64,000 nt of DNA from assembly GCA_024138025.1 (NCBI GenBank), contig JAMXBD010000823.1:558001-622000 (forward strand), in the 5' to 3' direction. The stretch is from Combretum micranthum (Eukaryota > Streptophyta > Magnoliopsida > Myrtales > Combretaceae). Shown one piece after another: positions 53,569 to 64,000 of the stretch. Both the position numbers and the translations under genes were made by a program. Every line of letters starts with the position of its first letter. Within the stretch, counting starts at the first letter, position 1. The notes beneath the pieces are model-generated. The model did no database searches, was not told where the DNA came from, and was given only the letters and a program-made list of their open reading frames with translations.

Positions 53569-55705
53569 GCATATTATATATCATTTTCTACCTACTCGAG
53601 AAGATCTATCCATTTTTAAGGTTCCTTCATAAAAGGTCATTTGGGTCTCTAAAAGATATAGTACATAATCAATACGAAAATCCCAGCATTTAAAACATGA
53701 TTTTTCCAAACTTTTTATCAACAAAAAATTCCATAAAAATCATATAAATATATATAGTTGAAAAATCTTTTTAATATATATGCAACTCATATTATAGACA
53801 TGATTCTAATGATGTTGTTTTAACCAATAATTTTTCATAAAACAATCTTGTCTTGATAGTTAAAAAAGTGAAGTTTGGCAACATTATATTAAGTTGTTTG
53901 GAAATAAACTAAGGATTTTTAAGTTATTAAATATGTGATATAATTTATTTTCCTAAATTCTTAAAAGATAATTTTTTATTAAAAAACTTTATTCTTTCTA
54001 AGTTATTCTCAAATTTTATATTCTAAGTATACTTTATTTAGTGAGTTGATTTTTAAGTTATTTTGGAAAACTTGTGTTGGTCTTTTTATTTATTAAAAAT
54101 GTTGGTAAGGATTTTATAATCAAGTTTTAAGAATATTTATCATAGAAAAATATTATTAACCTTAAGGTCTTTAGGGGTAGTTTGAAAAGAAAACAAAAAG
54201 TTCCTTAGTTATTTTTGTAAAAAGCTTTGTAGGTTAACAATGCTAGAATTTATGGTGATTTTTGTCAAAAATTCTTTACAAAATTTGGTTGAAACAAAAT
54301 TTTAAATCTTAATGAAACATTTTTAAGTGGTGAAACTATACTTTTAAAGTAAGTTGAGCTTGTTTTCTTTTATTTTAAGAAAGAAAGTTTTACTCTTATT
54401 AAGGCAACAATCAATATGATCATGCATGAACAATGAGTATGTAGCTAGTAACACAACAAAAATAATAATAAGAAGAATGGAAAATATAAGAATGAGCAAG
54501 AAATAAATATCAAGTATTATAAGTCTTAGCTTGATTTCAAGGCTTCTAGACTTAGTCATGGGCAAGTCTAAAAAGAAAAAGAAAAAAAATAAAAAAATTG
54601 TTTTGACTTGATAAGAACAAGTCTAAGACTAAAAAACTAGTCTTAATATTAAAACATGTAATAAATAAATTGTAAAGCATAATAAATAAATAATGGTTAT
54701 GTTAGTGAGCTTACATGCTCTAAGAAATATATATAGATAATATAATATAGGAGTTAGGTTAGAACAATAATAACATGTAACATAATAAAAATTATTCATG
54801 AATAAGAACAAAATATGAACATAGTGTTGCTTTTATAATATTTAAACGTTTAAGAAACATACCATGGTATGTTAAGTTACATGACATGGTAAGAAAATAT
54901 AGGGAATGATTTTCCTAAGGTAGACATATGGATAGTAGTTAAAGAGAGGTTTTTGTAGTATGTCTGTTGGAGAAATATGGATAGTATGGAAAAGTAAAAG
55001 AGATTTTTAAAGAGGGATTTGAAGAGTGATTTTGAGAGAGTTTTGTTATGGTAAATAAGTGTGTGAAAGAAATGGAGGGAGAGGTGGTATTTATAAAGTT
55101 TTGAGAAGGAAAATTGTGTGAATTAAATAAAATGAGAAAGAAAAATATATATTTGTGTATATGGAGAGAGTGGCATTGGCCATGAAGAGAGAGGGGGAAA
55201 GATGATTTATTTTGTATTTTTGTTAATTAAAAGTAATAATTTGTAAGGTGTGATAGGATTAAAGATGTATGAGAAAAGTAAAAAGTAGGAAATAGGTATG
55301 GTATAGTGTAAGAATAGGTGTAAAAAAAGTAGAAATAAATTAATAGTAATGAATAGTGTAGAATAGTATTACGAATAGTAGATAAGACAAATTAATACCG
55401 ATAGTAAAGAAAATACGCCTAATTAAGTTATATCGGATATTTTTAGATACTGAAAAATTATAAAACTAATATTTTTTAAATCCTTACATTTTTACGAGTC
55501 TACTGGTATTATCAGAATATTTTCACCGTCCGAGTTAGTAGGGCATGGTTTTAAAAATTAATGAATATGATATTTTTAAGCTTCCTTATATTATTATGAA
55601 TTATTATCCACAATTATTTCAATTTTGTTGTTTAGGGGTTAAGAGCGTGGGATTACCGGTTTAAGGTTTAAGCATAAACCGTGGCTTGAAATATAGAGGC
55701 TTACA

Positions 55706-55952
55706 TCAATTGATCCTTTTGCCTTTGTCTTGATTTTGTACACCCATTTACTACTAATTACGGTTTTGCCAAGAGGAAAAGGAGCTACCTGCTAAGTTTG
55801 AGTCTTTTCTAGAGCCTATAATTCTTCTTTCATAGCTTGTTGCCATAGAGGGTTGGAACTAGCCTCCAAATAAGTATTAGGTTCATACAATGGAGCAATC
55901 ATATGGTTGATAGAAAAATTTTTAAAATGAGGCAAACTTATCACATAGGGTT
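55706..55952 (-). pseudogene. Ty1/copia element C1, reverse transcriptase N-terminal part
   Basis: The minus strand reads Pro-Tyr-Val-Ile-Ser-Leu-Pro-His-Phe near 55,935, Trp-Gln-Gln-Ala-Met-Lys-Glu-Glu-Leu near 55,835, and Ser-Ser-Lys-Trp-Val-Tyr-Lys-Ile-Lys near 55,735. These are the hallmark opening motifs of copia reverse transcriptase. The catalytic part and 3' LTR should lie to the left but are replaced by GL-7 and unrelated sequence. Stops are present. Confidence 0.85.
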
Positions 55953-57493
55953 TGATGATCCCCTAATTAGAGCTACCAAGTCTTAACTAGCAGATCAAAT
56001 GATTTAACTAAGTGAATTAAATTTACAATTGACGACTAAAATATACTAATTCCAGAATTACACCAAGATAACACAACCAACAAAATTATAGTACAGTCAA
56101 TATCATAATTATACAACAAGTTTACTTCATCATATTAACATGATTCAATAACAAGTCATCCCATTAATTACTTATCTGCTAGAACTCTGAATCCATGGCC
56201 ATTCTTCTCAAAATAATCCAATTCTAATTTTGTTGCATCCACTAAATCTCTCCTAAGAGAATAAACAAAACAAGATTGCCTTAAGATTCTTTTTTTTTCT
56301 TTTTATCTTGAATTCCTTGAAATATGTAGTAAACTTCCTAATAACATCTTTATTAATAGGAGTAGTTTATTCTAGTGACTTAGATCTACTCAATGAAATT
56401 GTTTCTCAGCATATTCCATCGAAATATGGTGTAAGGTCATGTCGTGCACCTACATTCTCTAACTTTATGAAGTTCCATCACCAGAAATTCATTATTAACA
56501 GAATACTAACAATTACATGCACGCTTCATGTTAATATGACTTTGTAAAATCAAAAGAACTACTCACGCATGATAGAATATGAACACAAACTCAAAAAAGA
56601 CATAACTAAAACAAAATAAATCATAAGAATAGGGAAGAGAAAAAACCCCTTTTGTATTACACGATAGTGATGTTTGAATACACAACTTTTACAATAGATC
56701 TTCGTTTATTTCGAGTCGTGAAGATGATACAACAATCAATTTTTTTCTCAAATTCACACACATACACTTACAATCTCACATAGATTCCTAATGGGTACTA
56801 TTATTAACAAGTACAACTGTCTATGGAATCAACTAAATCTGATATAAGATGATATTTGATGAATGGGTACGGTGCTTTTATACCTAGCACACTTTCCCAA
56901 AGGTTACAAATGAAGAGTAGATAACTACTCATTAGGGATATTTACATATTGAACTATTTAGGAAAAGTCGGGAAAAATGTGTCGCTTATAAACTAAAAGT
57001 CACGGGCATGAAGACACACTTATAAGCCTCTGATTTCAAGTTTTTCTCCTTGATGTCACATATCACGAGCATGAAGACGCCCTTGTAGGCTTCTGGTTTT
57101 GAGCTCATCCACAAACCACACCCCTGATGTCTCCTTTAGTAGCTTCTGGCATCGAATTTCCTTCACAATCACCAAAAGTCACAGGCATGAGGTTAACTTT
57201 ACTAACTAAGATTCTTCAATCCGTGCCCATGATGTACCTTTTACAAGCTCCTAGGCTTAAGAATTTCTCCAGTTCATTGAAGCACCACCGTGACTTGCAA
57301 ACTTGATTCCTACTTTTTGCTCCTTTACTTCATTCTTGATAAAAATCTCCTTAATTTCGTTCTAATATCTCCATTGTGCATTAAATTAACCTAAAACAAA
57401 TATATAACCCAACTAAGTACCAATTCTATTGAAAAACTACGTTAATAAACCATAAATTGGATTCAATTAGCCATTAAGTATAAGGATAAATCA
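55953..57493 (-). mobile_element. Probable LTR-like insertion inside C1 (1.5 kb)
   Basis: Copia coding sequence stops at about 57,494 and resumes at about 55,952 with no coding similarity between. The interval runs TGATGATCCCC...AAGGATAAATCA on the plus strand, giving TG...CA ends. A minus-strand TATA (TATAAAAG) is at 56,875-56,882. No matching target duplication was found, so the exact ends are uncertain. About 57,000-57,260 contains degenerate 60-65 bp units with CACGGGCATGAAGAC-like cores. Confidence 0.5.
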
Positions 57494-58678
57494 TTCCTCA
57501 CAAGGCTCAAGATGAGAAGGTAGTTTATGAAATTTGGTAGGTCGTGATGTTTGAGACTAAGTAATAGGTTCCTCATTATGATTAGCCGGATCCTTAGACT
57601 GGACAAATATCTGAGGTTAGGCAAACAAGCTAGAGTCATGAGAACCTATAGAAGCATTAAATTGAAAGGAATTTGTGGATTAAGGAAATAAATCGATTGA
57701 GTTATCTGTAAAGTAAGGAGTAAATTGTGGGACGTAAAACAAAGACACGGAAGATAACATTTTTGTGCTCTTAAAAAGTCACATTTCTTGAGATTCAAAG
57801 ACATTTAGAGATAGGATCCCAACCACTATAACATTTATGTTCGATACTATAACCTAACAAAGAAAATAATCTAGGACGAGGCTCAATTTTAGAACGTTCA
57901 TGTGGTTGAAGAAGAACGAAGCCTGCAAATCTAAAAACACAAAGCAAGTTATATTTAGGGATATAACCAAATAGATGCTCATATGGGGACATGTTTCCTA
58001 TAATAGGAGAAGGAATACGATTGATTGTGTATACAAAAGTGAGAGGTGCTTCACAATTGTTCAGGATACCTAGATGAAATGAATAAAGCTCTTGTTGTAT
58101 AAAAAATGTGTCTATGTTTTCTTTCAATCCTCCCATTTTACTGTGAAGTACCTGGAAAAAATCAATGAAATAGAGTACCTTGTTTGGATAACATGTCAAG
58201 AACATAGTAATCTTTGTATTCCATTGCATTATTAGTTTATATGATTTTAATGATTTTAGAAAATTGAGTTTTTATCATTTGAGCAAATGTTGCATATATA
58301 CTTTCCAGTTTAGATTTCTTGTGCATAAGATAAATCAAGGTAAAGTGAGAATAATCATCCATAAAGATAGCAATGTATTTTGAACCACCCATGGTTGGCA
58401 TAGGGTAAGGTCCCAAAATATTAGAATGAACAAGACCAAAAGGAGCAACGGATTTAGAGTCACCATTATTAAAAGACAAAACATGATGTTCACTAATTGA
58501 TATGTCAAATCATCAAAATGTTCTTATTTAACAGACCCCAATTAACCAGCAGAGATTGAATTACTTAAACGAGAAAAAGACACATGCCCAAGATGAGAAT
58601 GCTAGGTTTCAAAGAAACAGTAGACCACATAGAATTGCATTGGAAGATATTTGTAAAGAGGTAAGTTCAAAGAGTCAC
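57494..58678 (-). pseudogene. Ty1/copia element C1, GAG-pre-integrase and integrase
   Basis: Integrase would insert the cDNA. On the minus strand: the pre-integrase zinc region (His-Ser-His-Leu-Gly-His-Val-Ser, near 58,595); the core start (Leu-Val-His-Ser-Asn-Ile-Leu-Gly-Pro, about 58,420), where Asn replaces the first catalytic Asp; Phe-Met-Asp-Asp-Tyr-Ser near 58,360; and the C-terminal part Ile-Asn-Arg-Ile-Pro-Ser with Ser-Pro-Tyr-Glu-His-Leu-Phe-Gly near 58,000, plus Gly-Tyr-Ser...Trp-Asp-Pro-Ile-Ser near 57,810. The linker to RT runs to 57,494. The 3' part of the core, including the catalytic Glu, is rearranged or diverged. Confidence 0.85.
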
Positions 58679-59753
58679 TGTCACACTTCAATGGGTACTC
58701 TAAACATATAGCCCACCATACACAATATTAAAACTTGAGAATGACCACCTTAGTCACTCGGAAGCTTTCATATTGGTACAAGGTGTACCTTCACAACAAA
58801 AGGAGACCGGTAGAGTTATACATTTTAAGATAATGGTAGCAGAACTATTAAAGCAAGACTATTATGGTTCATTAAAATATAAGGTCTTACAATTTCTACA
58901 GGGCATTCCCCTGATAAATCTCCATAATAACATAGTCTCACTAGAACAGATAACTAAAACTAAAAGATTTTGAAGGAAATCTAATCTAAAGTGTTCAAAA
59001 TAGAATTCTTCCAAAAGCTCCCAAAAAACGTAGGTTCTACCTGGATGGTCATAGTGGTCTCGAGCACAAAAACCATGATCCTACAATGTTAGGAATCTAT
59101 TGAGGAATAAGCATAACTAGCTTAGTGAGATATTCCTTATGCAAAATGTACTCATAACAAAGCAATCAACAAGTCCATTAAGCAAGCATACGAAATGTAA
59201 CAACCATGTGAACAATACATACAACTATCCAGTTTCGTATGTAAAATGGATTTACCCCACCATTGAGGGTTAGGGAATGATTTGAAGGGTCACTATCAAC
59301 CTCTTAGAAATTTGCACGCATCTTGAGATTCCAATGAACCGTACCACTAGTCTCCACATGAGGCCGTATTCCCCGACCGTCCTAATTCCTCAAGATGTAG
59401 TTAGGTAACTTGCCTTTCCGGTCTTATGCTGAGGAGTAGTAGTAAAATGCGAAGATGATAGTTTAAGTAATATACATAAGTAATTTAGTTATAAGAAATT
59501 TCCAATTCGACATTAATCCATTTAAGGTGATCAATAAATATTTGTACACACACAACAAATATATATAGAGACAATTTATATTAATTAACTAGTCGAGCTT
59601 CAATATGCTTATCATTTATTGATCACACATAATGAATCACATACACAGTACCCATAATAACCCGCATGCATATCAATTTTTATCTTTCCCTAATATCTAG
59701 TGCTTTATTCTATAAGCACATGCGGGAATATGTAAAACGTAAAAGAAAACTTA

Positions 59754-59824
59754 CTCATCTGATCCATATCGTAATCTTCTTAGTTGCAGTAATCCTCAGG
59801 AAGGGAAATCCCATATTTCTCATC
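59754..59824 (-). other. Conserved exon-like block, copy in GL-8
   Basis: The minus-strand frame Ser-Asp-Glu-Lys-Tyr-Gly-Ile-Ser-Leu-Pro-Glu-Asp-Tyr-Cys-Asn ends with TAA (plus 59,780-59,782). Donor GTAAGT from 59,754. The acceptor that is TCTAGG in other copies reads TCTAAG here. Confidence 0.4.
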
Positions 59825-59921
59825 ACTTAGACAGAAGAAATACCCGGTATGAGTATTTCGTAGAAGTTCTACTTAAACTTTCTGATTCTATTTTACTATG
59901 TTCGTCAAAGATGATATAGAG

Positions 59922-59972
59922 GAGATTCCTACTTAAAATGGCCATAACTTACTTATTTTAACTCGGAATTTC
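59922..59972 (-). other. Conserved GL hairpin, copy in GL-8
   Basis: Sense strand GAAATTCCGAGTTAAAATA with CATTTTAAGTAGGAATCTC and a 13-nt loop. Most pairs are kept; the closing pair is A-C. Confidence 0.55.
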
Positions 59973-62900
59973 ACATATAATATACCATTTTCTACTTACT
60001 CAAAAAGATATATCTATTTCTAAGGTTATTTTTGTCATAAAAAGTATTTTAGGTCATGAAAAAGGTCGGTACGGAATCTCCACGAAAATCCTAGCCCTTA
60101 AAACACAATATTCCAAACTTTCCTTTATTCAAAAATCCTTTTAGCAAAAATATGGGTATTTATATGATTGGAAAATCCTTTGAATACATATATATATATA
60201 TATACACTCATATTATATACAAAATTTAATAGTGTTGTCTCAACGATTATTTTTCGTAAAATAATTTATCTTATGGTGTTGAAAACTTGAATTTTAACAA
60301 TTTCTTTTCTAAGTGTTTGTGAAAGAATTTTATAAACTCTTAGGTTATTATAAATAAATATATTGTTATTTTGTTTTCCAATTTTTTTATAAAAAAATAA
60401 TATTAACTTGGATCTTCTACTAAATTTTACTCCAGTGATAAAAAGAAATTTCGAAAATTTTTATTAAGTTGTTGATAACCTATATATCTTTCCTTTTTAA
60501 AATGGTTTTGATAAATAAGTCTTTTTCCTCTTATATTCTTATTTCCTAACTTCCTTAAAAACAATTTTATTTATAGAAACTTGGCCTTTTAAGTTCTTTA
60601 CCAATTTACTAGGAAGGAAATCATGTTTTAACATTTTCTTAAGTTATTGATAATACATATTATTTTTGAACTTATCATGTTTACATTCTTTTTATTTCTT
60701 TAAAAATAGGTTTATCATTTAGAAACTTGGCAACCTCTATTTTTCTAAGTGATTTTATTATTTAGTGAGTTGATTTTATCTTCATTTTGAAAACTTAGTC
60801 TAGTTATTGCTTTTTATTATGGAGTTGATAAAAATCCTAGAAGTGGCTTTTTAAGAAATATTTGCTCATCAAAGGATTATTAACACTAAGTTTTATTAAG
60901 CTTTATGTTACTTATCATGAAAAGAGACTGTTGATTTTCTCACTTAATTTCTTTGGAAAATCAATCTTGTTGACCTCTACGAAAATTCATGGTGAGTTTG
61001 AAAAGGAGTTGTAAAAATCATTTTTCTATGTTTTGATGACAAAAACTTTATTTAATGACAAAGTTACAAGATAAGGAGTTTAGTTCCATTTTCCTTTGTT
61101 AAAGAAAATTTTCTCTTAATTTTTGTTGAGATAATATCATTATCATTATGCATGTATATGAAGATGTAGTATAAAAAAATGAAAATATAAAAAAGATATA
61201 AGAAGCAACATAATAAGCAACATAATAAGATCAAGTATTGGGAATCATAACTTCACACAAGATATCCGGTCAAGTATTAGGAGCCTTAGTTTCGTCAAGG
61301 CAACCCGAGACTAAGAATAGACTAGTCACAAAAGAAAAAGAAAAAGAAAAAGAAAGAAAAGAAAAGCAATAATAAGAGCAATAATAATAATAAAGCAAGT
61401 TAAAGAGTTAGTGAGCATTTAGGCTCTAAGAAATATATATATATATATATATATAAGGTTAAGTTAAGAGCATAATAACAATAATAACAACATAATATTG
61501 TCATAATAACAAGATAATAAAAATAGGAATTCTTGCATGTGCAACAACAAAACATGAACATGTTGTTGCTTTCATAACCCACATGAGTTTTAAGAAACAA
61601 CACCATGGTCATGCTAAATTACATGACATGGGTAAATAAATGATAGAAAGTTTACCTAAAAGTGTGTTTATATGGTAGGAAGAAGGTGATGAATATAGGA
61701 TTATGTGGTTAATAAGATGTGGTAAATGGTTTAAGTGTGGAAAAGGATTTTGGAAGAAATTTGGTTGAAGAGAGTTTTAGTAGAGAGGAATTGTGGAGAG
61801 AAGATTTGAGGACAAATTTTGATAGAGTTTTGTTATGTAAAATAAAGGTATGAAAGAAGTAGAGGGAAATAGGGTATTTATAGTTGAAGATTGATGCAAT
61901 TTGTGTGCAAAAAATAAATTGAAAAAGAAAAAAAATTAGATAGAGTGAGAGAGGGGAGGCACCGGTTTGGGTATGTAAGGGGGAGAGAAATTATTTTAAT
62001 TTGTAATTTGTAAAGAAAATTAATTAAGATGTGAAGTATGATAGATATAAAGTTGTATTGGAAATGAAAAAAGTAAAAAAAATAGATGTATAGGTAGTAA
62101 GAATAGGTAATAACATAAAGTAGAGATAGATGAATAGTAAGATAGGATAATGAATAGTAAACAAAACTAATAAATTACTAGTAGTAAAGAAAATACGCGT
62201 ATAAATACGATATCTATAATTTTTAGTTATCGAAAAATTACAAAACTGATATTTTTGGAATCCTTACATTATTACGAATTTAATGGTGTCATTGGAATAT
62301 TTTTATCATTCGGTGTATCGAAGCACGGTTTTCGAAAATTGATCTCGATCGAATCCATAATATACTAGAAATTGGTGAATCTTATATTTTTAAACTTCCA
62401 TATATTATTACGGACCATTATAAACCATTATCTCAATTCCGTTGTCTAGGGTTTAAGAGCATGGGATTGCCGAATCTAAACACTAGGATTTATTGACTTT
62501 GTTGACTTTTAGGATTCAGTTTGACTTTCGGCTTTTTGATTCGTTCGTAAGATCATAAAATTTTAGGGTTTTTGACCATGTTATACTTTTGGTAAAATTT
62601 ATGTTTTACTTTATTTTTATGATTTATTTGATATTTTTCAGTTACCAAGATTATTTAATCAAGTCTAGGGTTGTATGATGACTCAATTTGACTTTCGGTG
62701 TTAATTTAGATTTTTTAATTTCAAAATTAACCGAAAGGCTTAAGGTTCTATAATTTTGTTGTTTAAATATTATTTGGATATTCCATCTCGATTTATGTAT
62801 TAGGGATCGGATAAATGAATTGTCTCATATTCGGGTTTTGAGTCGAACGATTATTGAATTTCTATTTTTGTTTTTGAAGGTTCTCTTTTTCTTAAGACTA

Positions 62901-63023
62901 GGAAATTTCGTATTTGTTATTGTTTATGGTTTTATTTTAACTTGGGTAAGTTTTTAGGGTTTCAATTTGATTTTTAATTCCATAATTATTTTCTAAGAGT
63001 TACGAAAAATTCGGGAATTTACA

Positions 63024-63479
63024 GTCACCCTTCTTTACCATTGTCCCAAGAATCTGTCCCATCCTTGGATCTTGCACACATAATGCCCATTATAAGAAAA
63101 GTGAACATCTAAGCCAAGATCACATAATTGTCCCATCGAGATAAGATTCAAAGATAATTTAGGAATGAGAAATGTATCTGGTAGAGTTAAGGTAGGAGTA
63201 GAAATAGTACCAAAATGACTTATGGAAAGTTGAGAATTATCAATAGTATGACTACTAGGTGCATTAGATATAGGTTGTTTATGTTAGAATAATGAAGAAA
63301 TTGAACTCATATGATTGCGACATGCAAAATCAAAATACCAAGGTGAAGATGTGCAGAGACGAGAGCCTATTTCAAAGTGACAATATCAACGTGCTCGAGG
63401 AGAGAGACTAGTTCAAATGAGGAGTTAGAACCTTTAATGGTAATAACAGTAGAAGAGACTCTCTTCTCATATGATCGTA
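63024..63479 (-). pseudogene. Ty1/copia element C1, protease region
   Basis: The minus strand reads Pro-Trp-Tyr-Phe-Asp-Phe-Ala-Cys-Arg-Asn-His-Met near 63,320; the copia active site is normally Asp-Ser-Ala/Gly, so Phe replaces Ser. It continues in the same frame through Thr-Ile-Asp-Asn-Ser and Ile-Pro-Lys-Leu-Ser-Leu-Asn-Leu-Ile-Ser-Met-Gly-Gln-Leu near 63,135, the conserved copia protease-to-integrase linker. After GL-8 the pre-integrase region follows. Confidence 0.85.
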
Positions 63480-64000
63480 TATTCGGTTTATTCTTTAACT
63501 CTGAGCACTGTGTCTTCTAATGTCCTGGTTGATGAAAATAGTTACAATTACCTTTTCATGGAGTTTGAAATGAAGTACAATTCATGGTAGCAAGAACCAT
63601 ATCAAATGATCGAGAAGACTATAAGGTTAGCTAACCATGTCTCATCAAATAAAATCTTAGCAATCACTACCTCCAAGGATGGAAAGGGATCTCAATGAAG
63701 TAGAGACCCACAAACAGGTTCAAACTTAGGTCGTAGTGCCATGAGAAATTGCATCACCTTAAGCTAATCTCTATATTTTCCAAATAATAAAGAGTCTGTT
63801 GTACAACTTAATTTAGGTTCTAAGATAAAAATTCGATCCTAAAGCTCCTGTATTTGAGAAAAAAAGATAGAGATTGATTAACCTAGTTTTTGCTTTAAAT
63901 TATGTAGTTTTCCTAACAATTGAAATTGCTAACCTACATCTGTCGTAAAATAGTGAGTTGCAAGTAAATCTCAAACTTTCTTAGCTGTCTCAAACCTACA
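63480..64000 (-). pseudogene. Ty1/copia element C1, gag (continues beyond window)
   Basis: Minus-strand reading from 64,000: Ala-Lys-Lys-Val-stop-Asp-Leu-Leu-Ala-Thr-His-Tyr; Phe-Gln-Leu-Leu-Gly-Lys-Leu-His-Asn-Leu-Lys-Gln near 63,900; Val-Met-Gln-Phe-Leu-Met-Ala-Leu-Arg-Pro near 63,750. This is the UBN2/copia gag core. A zinc knuckle with Cys-Asn-Tyr-Phe...Gly-His near 63,545 is damaged. Several stops. The gag N-terminus and 5' LTR lie to the right of the window. Confidence 0.88.

Larger units (their letters stand above)
51729..55705 (-). mobile_element. Giant LTR, GL-7 (3.98 kb)
   Basis: The plus strand runs TGTAACACCCTG to GAGGCTTACA, and the sense strand is minus. Type A by similarity to GL-8 and GL-4. 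TATA (minus) is at 55,088-55,095. The hairpin and exon-like blocks are present. The flanking 5-mers AAGGA and TCAAT do not match, and different sequences lie on each side (G2 flank; copia RT), so it is probably the product of recombination or deletion rather than a simple solo LTR. Confidence 0.8.
58679..63023 (-). mobile_element. Solo giant LTR, GL-8 (4.35 kb), in copia C1
   Basis: The plus strand runs TGTCACACTTC to CGGGAATTTACA, and the sense strand is minus. Perfect target duplication GTCAC (58,674-58,678 and 63,024-63,028). Removing it rejoins the copia protease with the pre-integrase region. TATA (minus) is at 61,875-61,882, with a GA/G-rich patch at 61,940-62,000. Type A; close to GL-4 and GL-1. 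Confidence 0.92.

Noticed and set aside
2703..63023. CRISPR arrays, bacterial operons or rRNA genes
   Set aside because: No regularly spaced identical repeats with unique spacers, no ribosomal RNA motifs, and all recognised genes are plant retrotransposon types.

Overview
This window is repeat-dense, AT-rich flowering-plant DNA, probably from a large genome. I found no intact host gene. Nearly everything recognisable is LTR-retrotransposon sequence, inserted one copy into another. The evidence is plant-type Ty3/gypsy and Ty1/copia protein remnants, tRNA-Met-type primer sites, polypurine tracts, TG...CA ends and 5-bp target duplications. I cannot name the species.

Layout. 1-1,985: LTR-like sequence read on the minus strand, with a 55-bp tandem array, a large palindrome and tRNA-like Pol III boxes. 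2,703-6,938: a 4.2-kb solo LTR. 6,939-12,835: mostly unrecognised sequence with a 161-bp tandem duplication and a possible broken host gene near 11.5-12.35 kb. 12,836-51,650: one Ty3/gypsy element, here called G2 (minus strand, short LTRs), split by later insertions. The largest is a second gypsy element, G1 (13,838-41,208; Tekay/Del-like chromovirus, 2.8-kb LTRs). G1 itself carries two 3.5-kb solo LTRs in inverted orientation and a 9.7-kb mosaic that includes a gag-only element. G2 also holds a 1.7-kb solo LTR, a SIRE-like copia solo LTR and a 5.0-kb solo LTR. 51,729-55,705 and 58,679-63,023: two more long LTRs. The second lies inside, and the first directly abuts, a degenerate Ty1/copia element (minus strand) that continues past 64,000.

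The main theme is one family of unusually long LTRs, called GL here, 3.5-5.0 kb each, with eight copies GL-1 to GL-8. By my coordinates they cover about 31 kb, roughly half the window. Their bodies diverge strongly, but all copies keep (i) a block with an imperfect 19-bp RNA-type hairpin that shows compensatory changes, (ii) a short exon-like block ending in a conserved Pro-Glu/Lys-Asp-Tyr...stop, mostly between splice-like signals, and (iii) in most copies a second small hairpin near the 3' end. The only internal region linked to this family (34,964-38,010) encodes gag with several zinc knuckles and no visible protease, reverse transcriptase or integrase. I infer a non-autonomous, gag-only lineage with giant structured LTRs.

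All element genes seen are broken by stops, frameshifts, deletions or altered catalytic residues. The elements here cannot move by themselves. The relative order of insertion can be read from the nesting.
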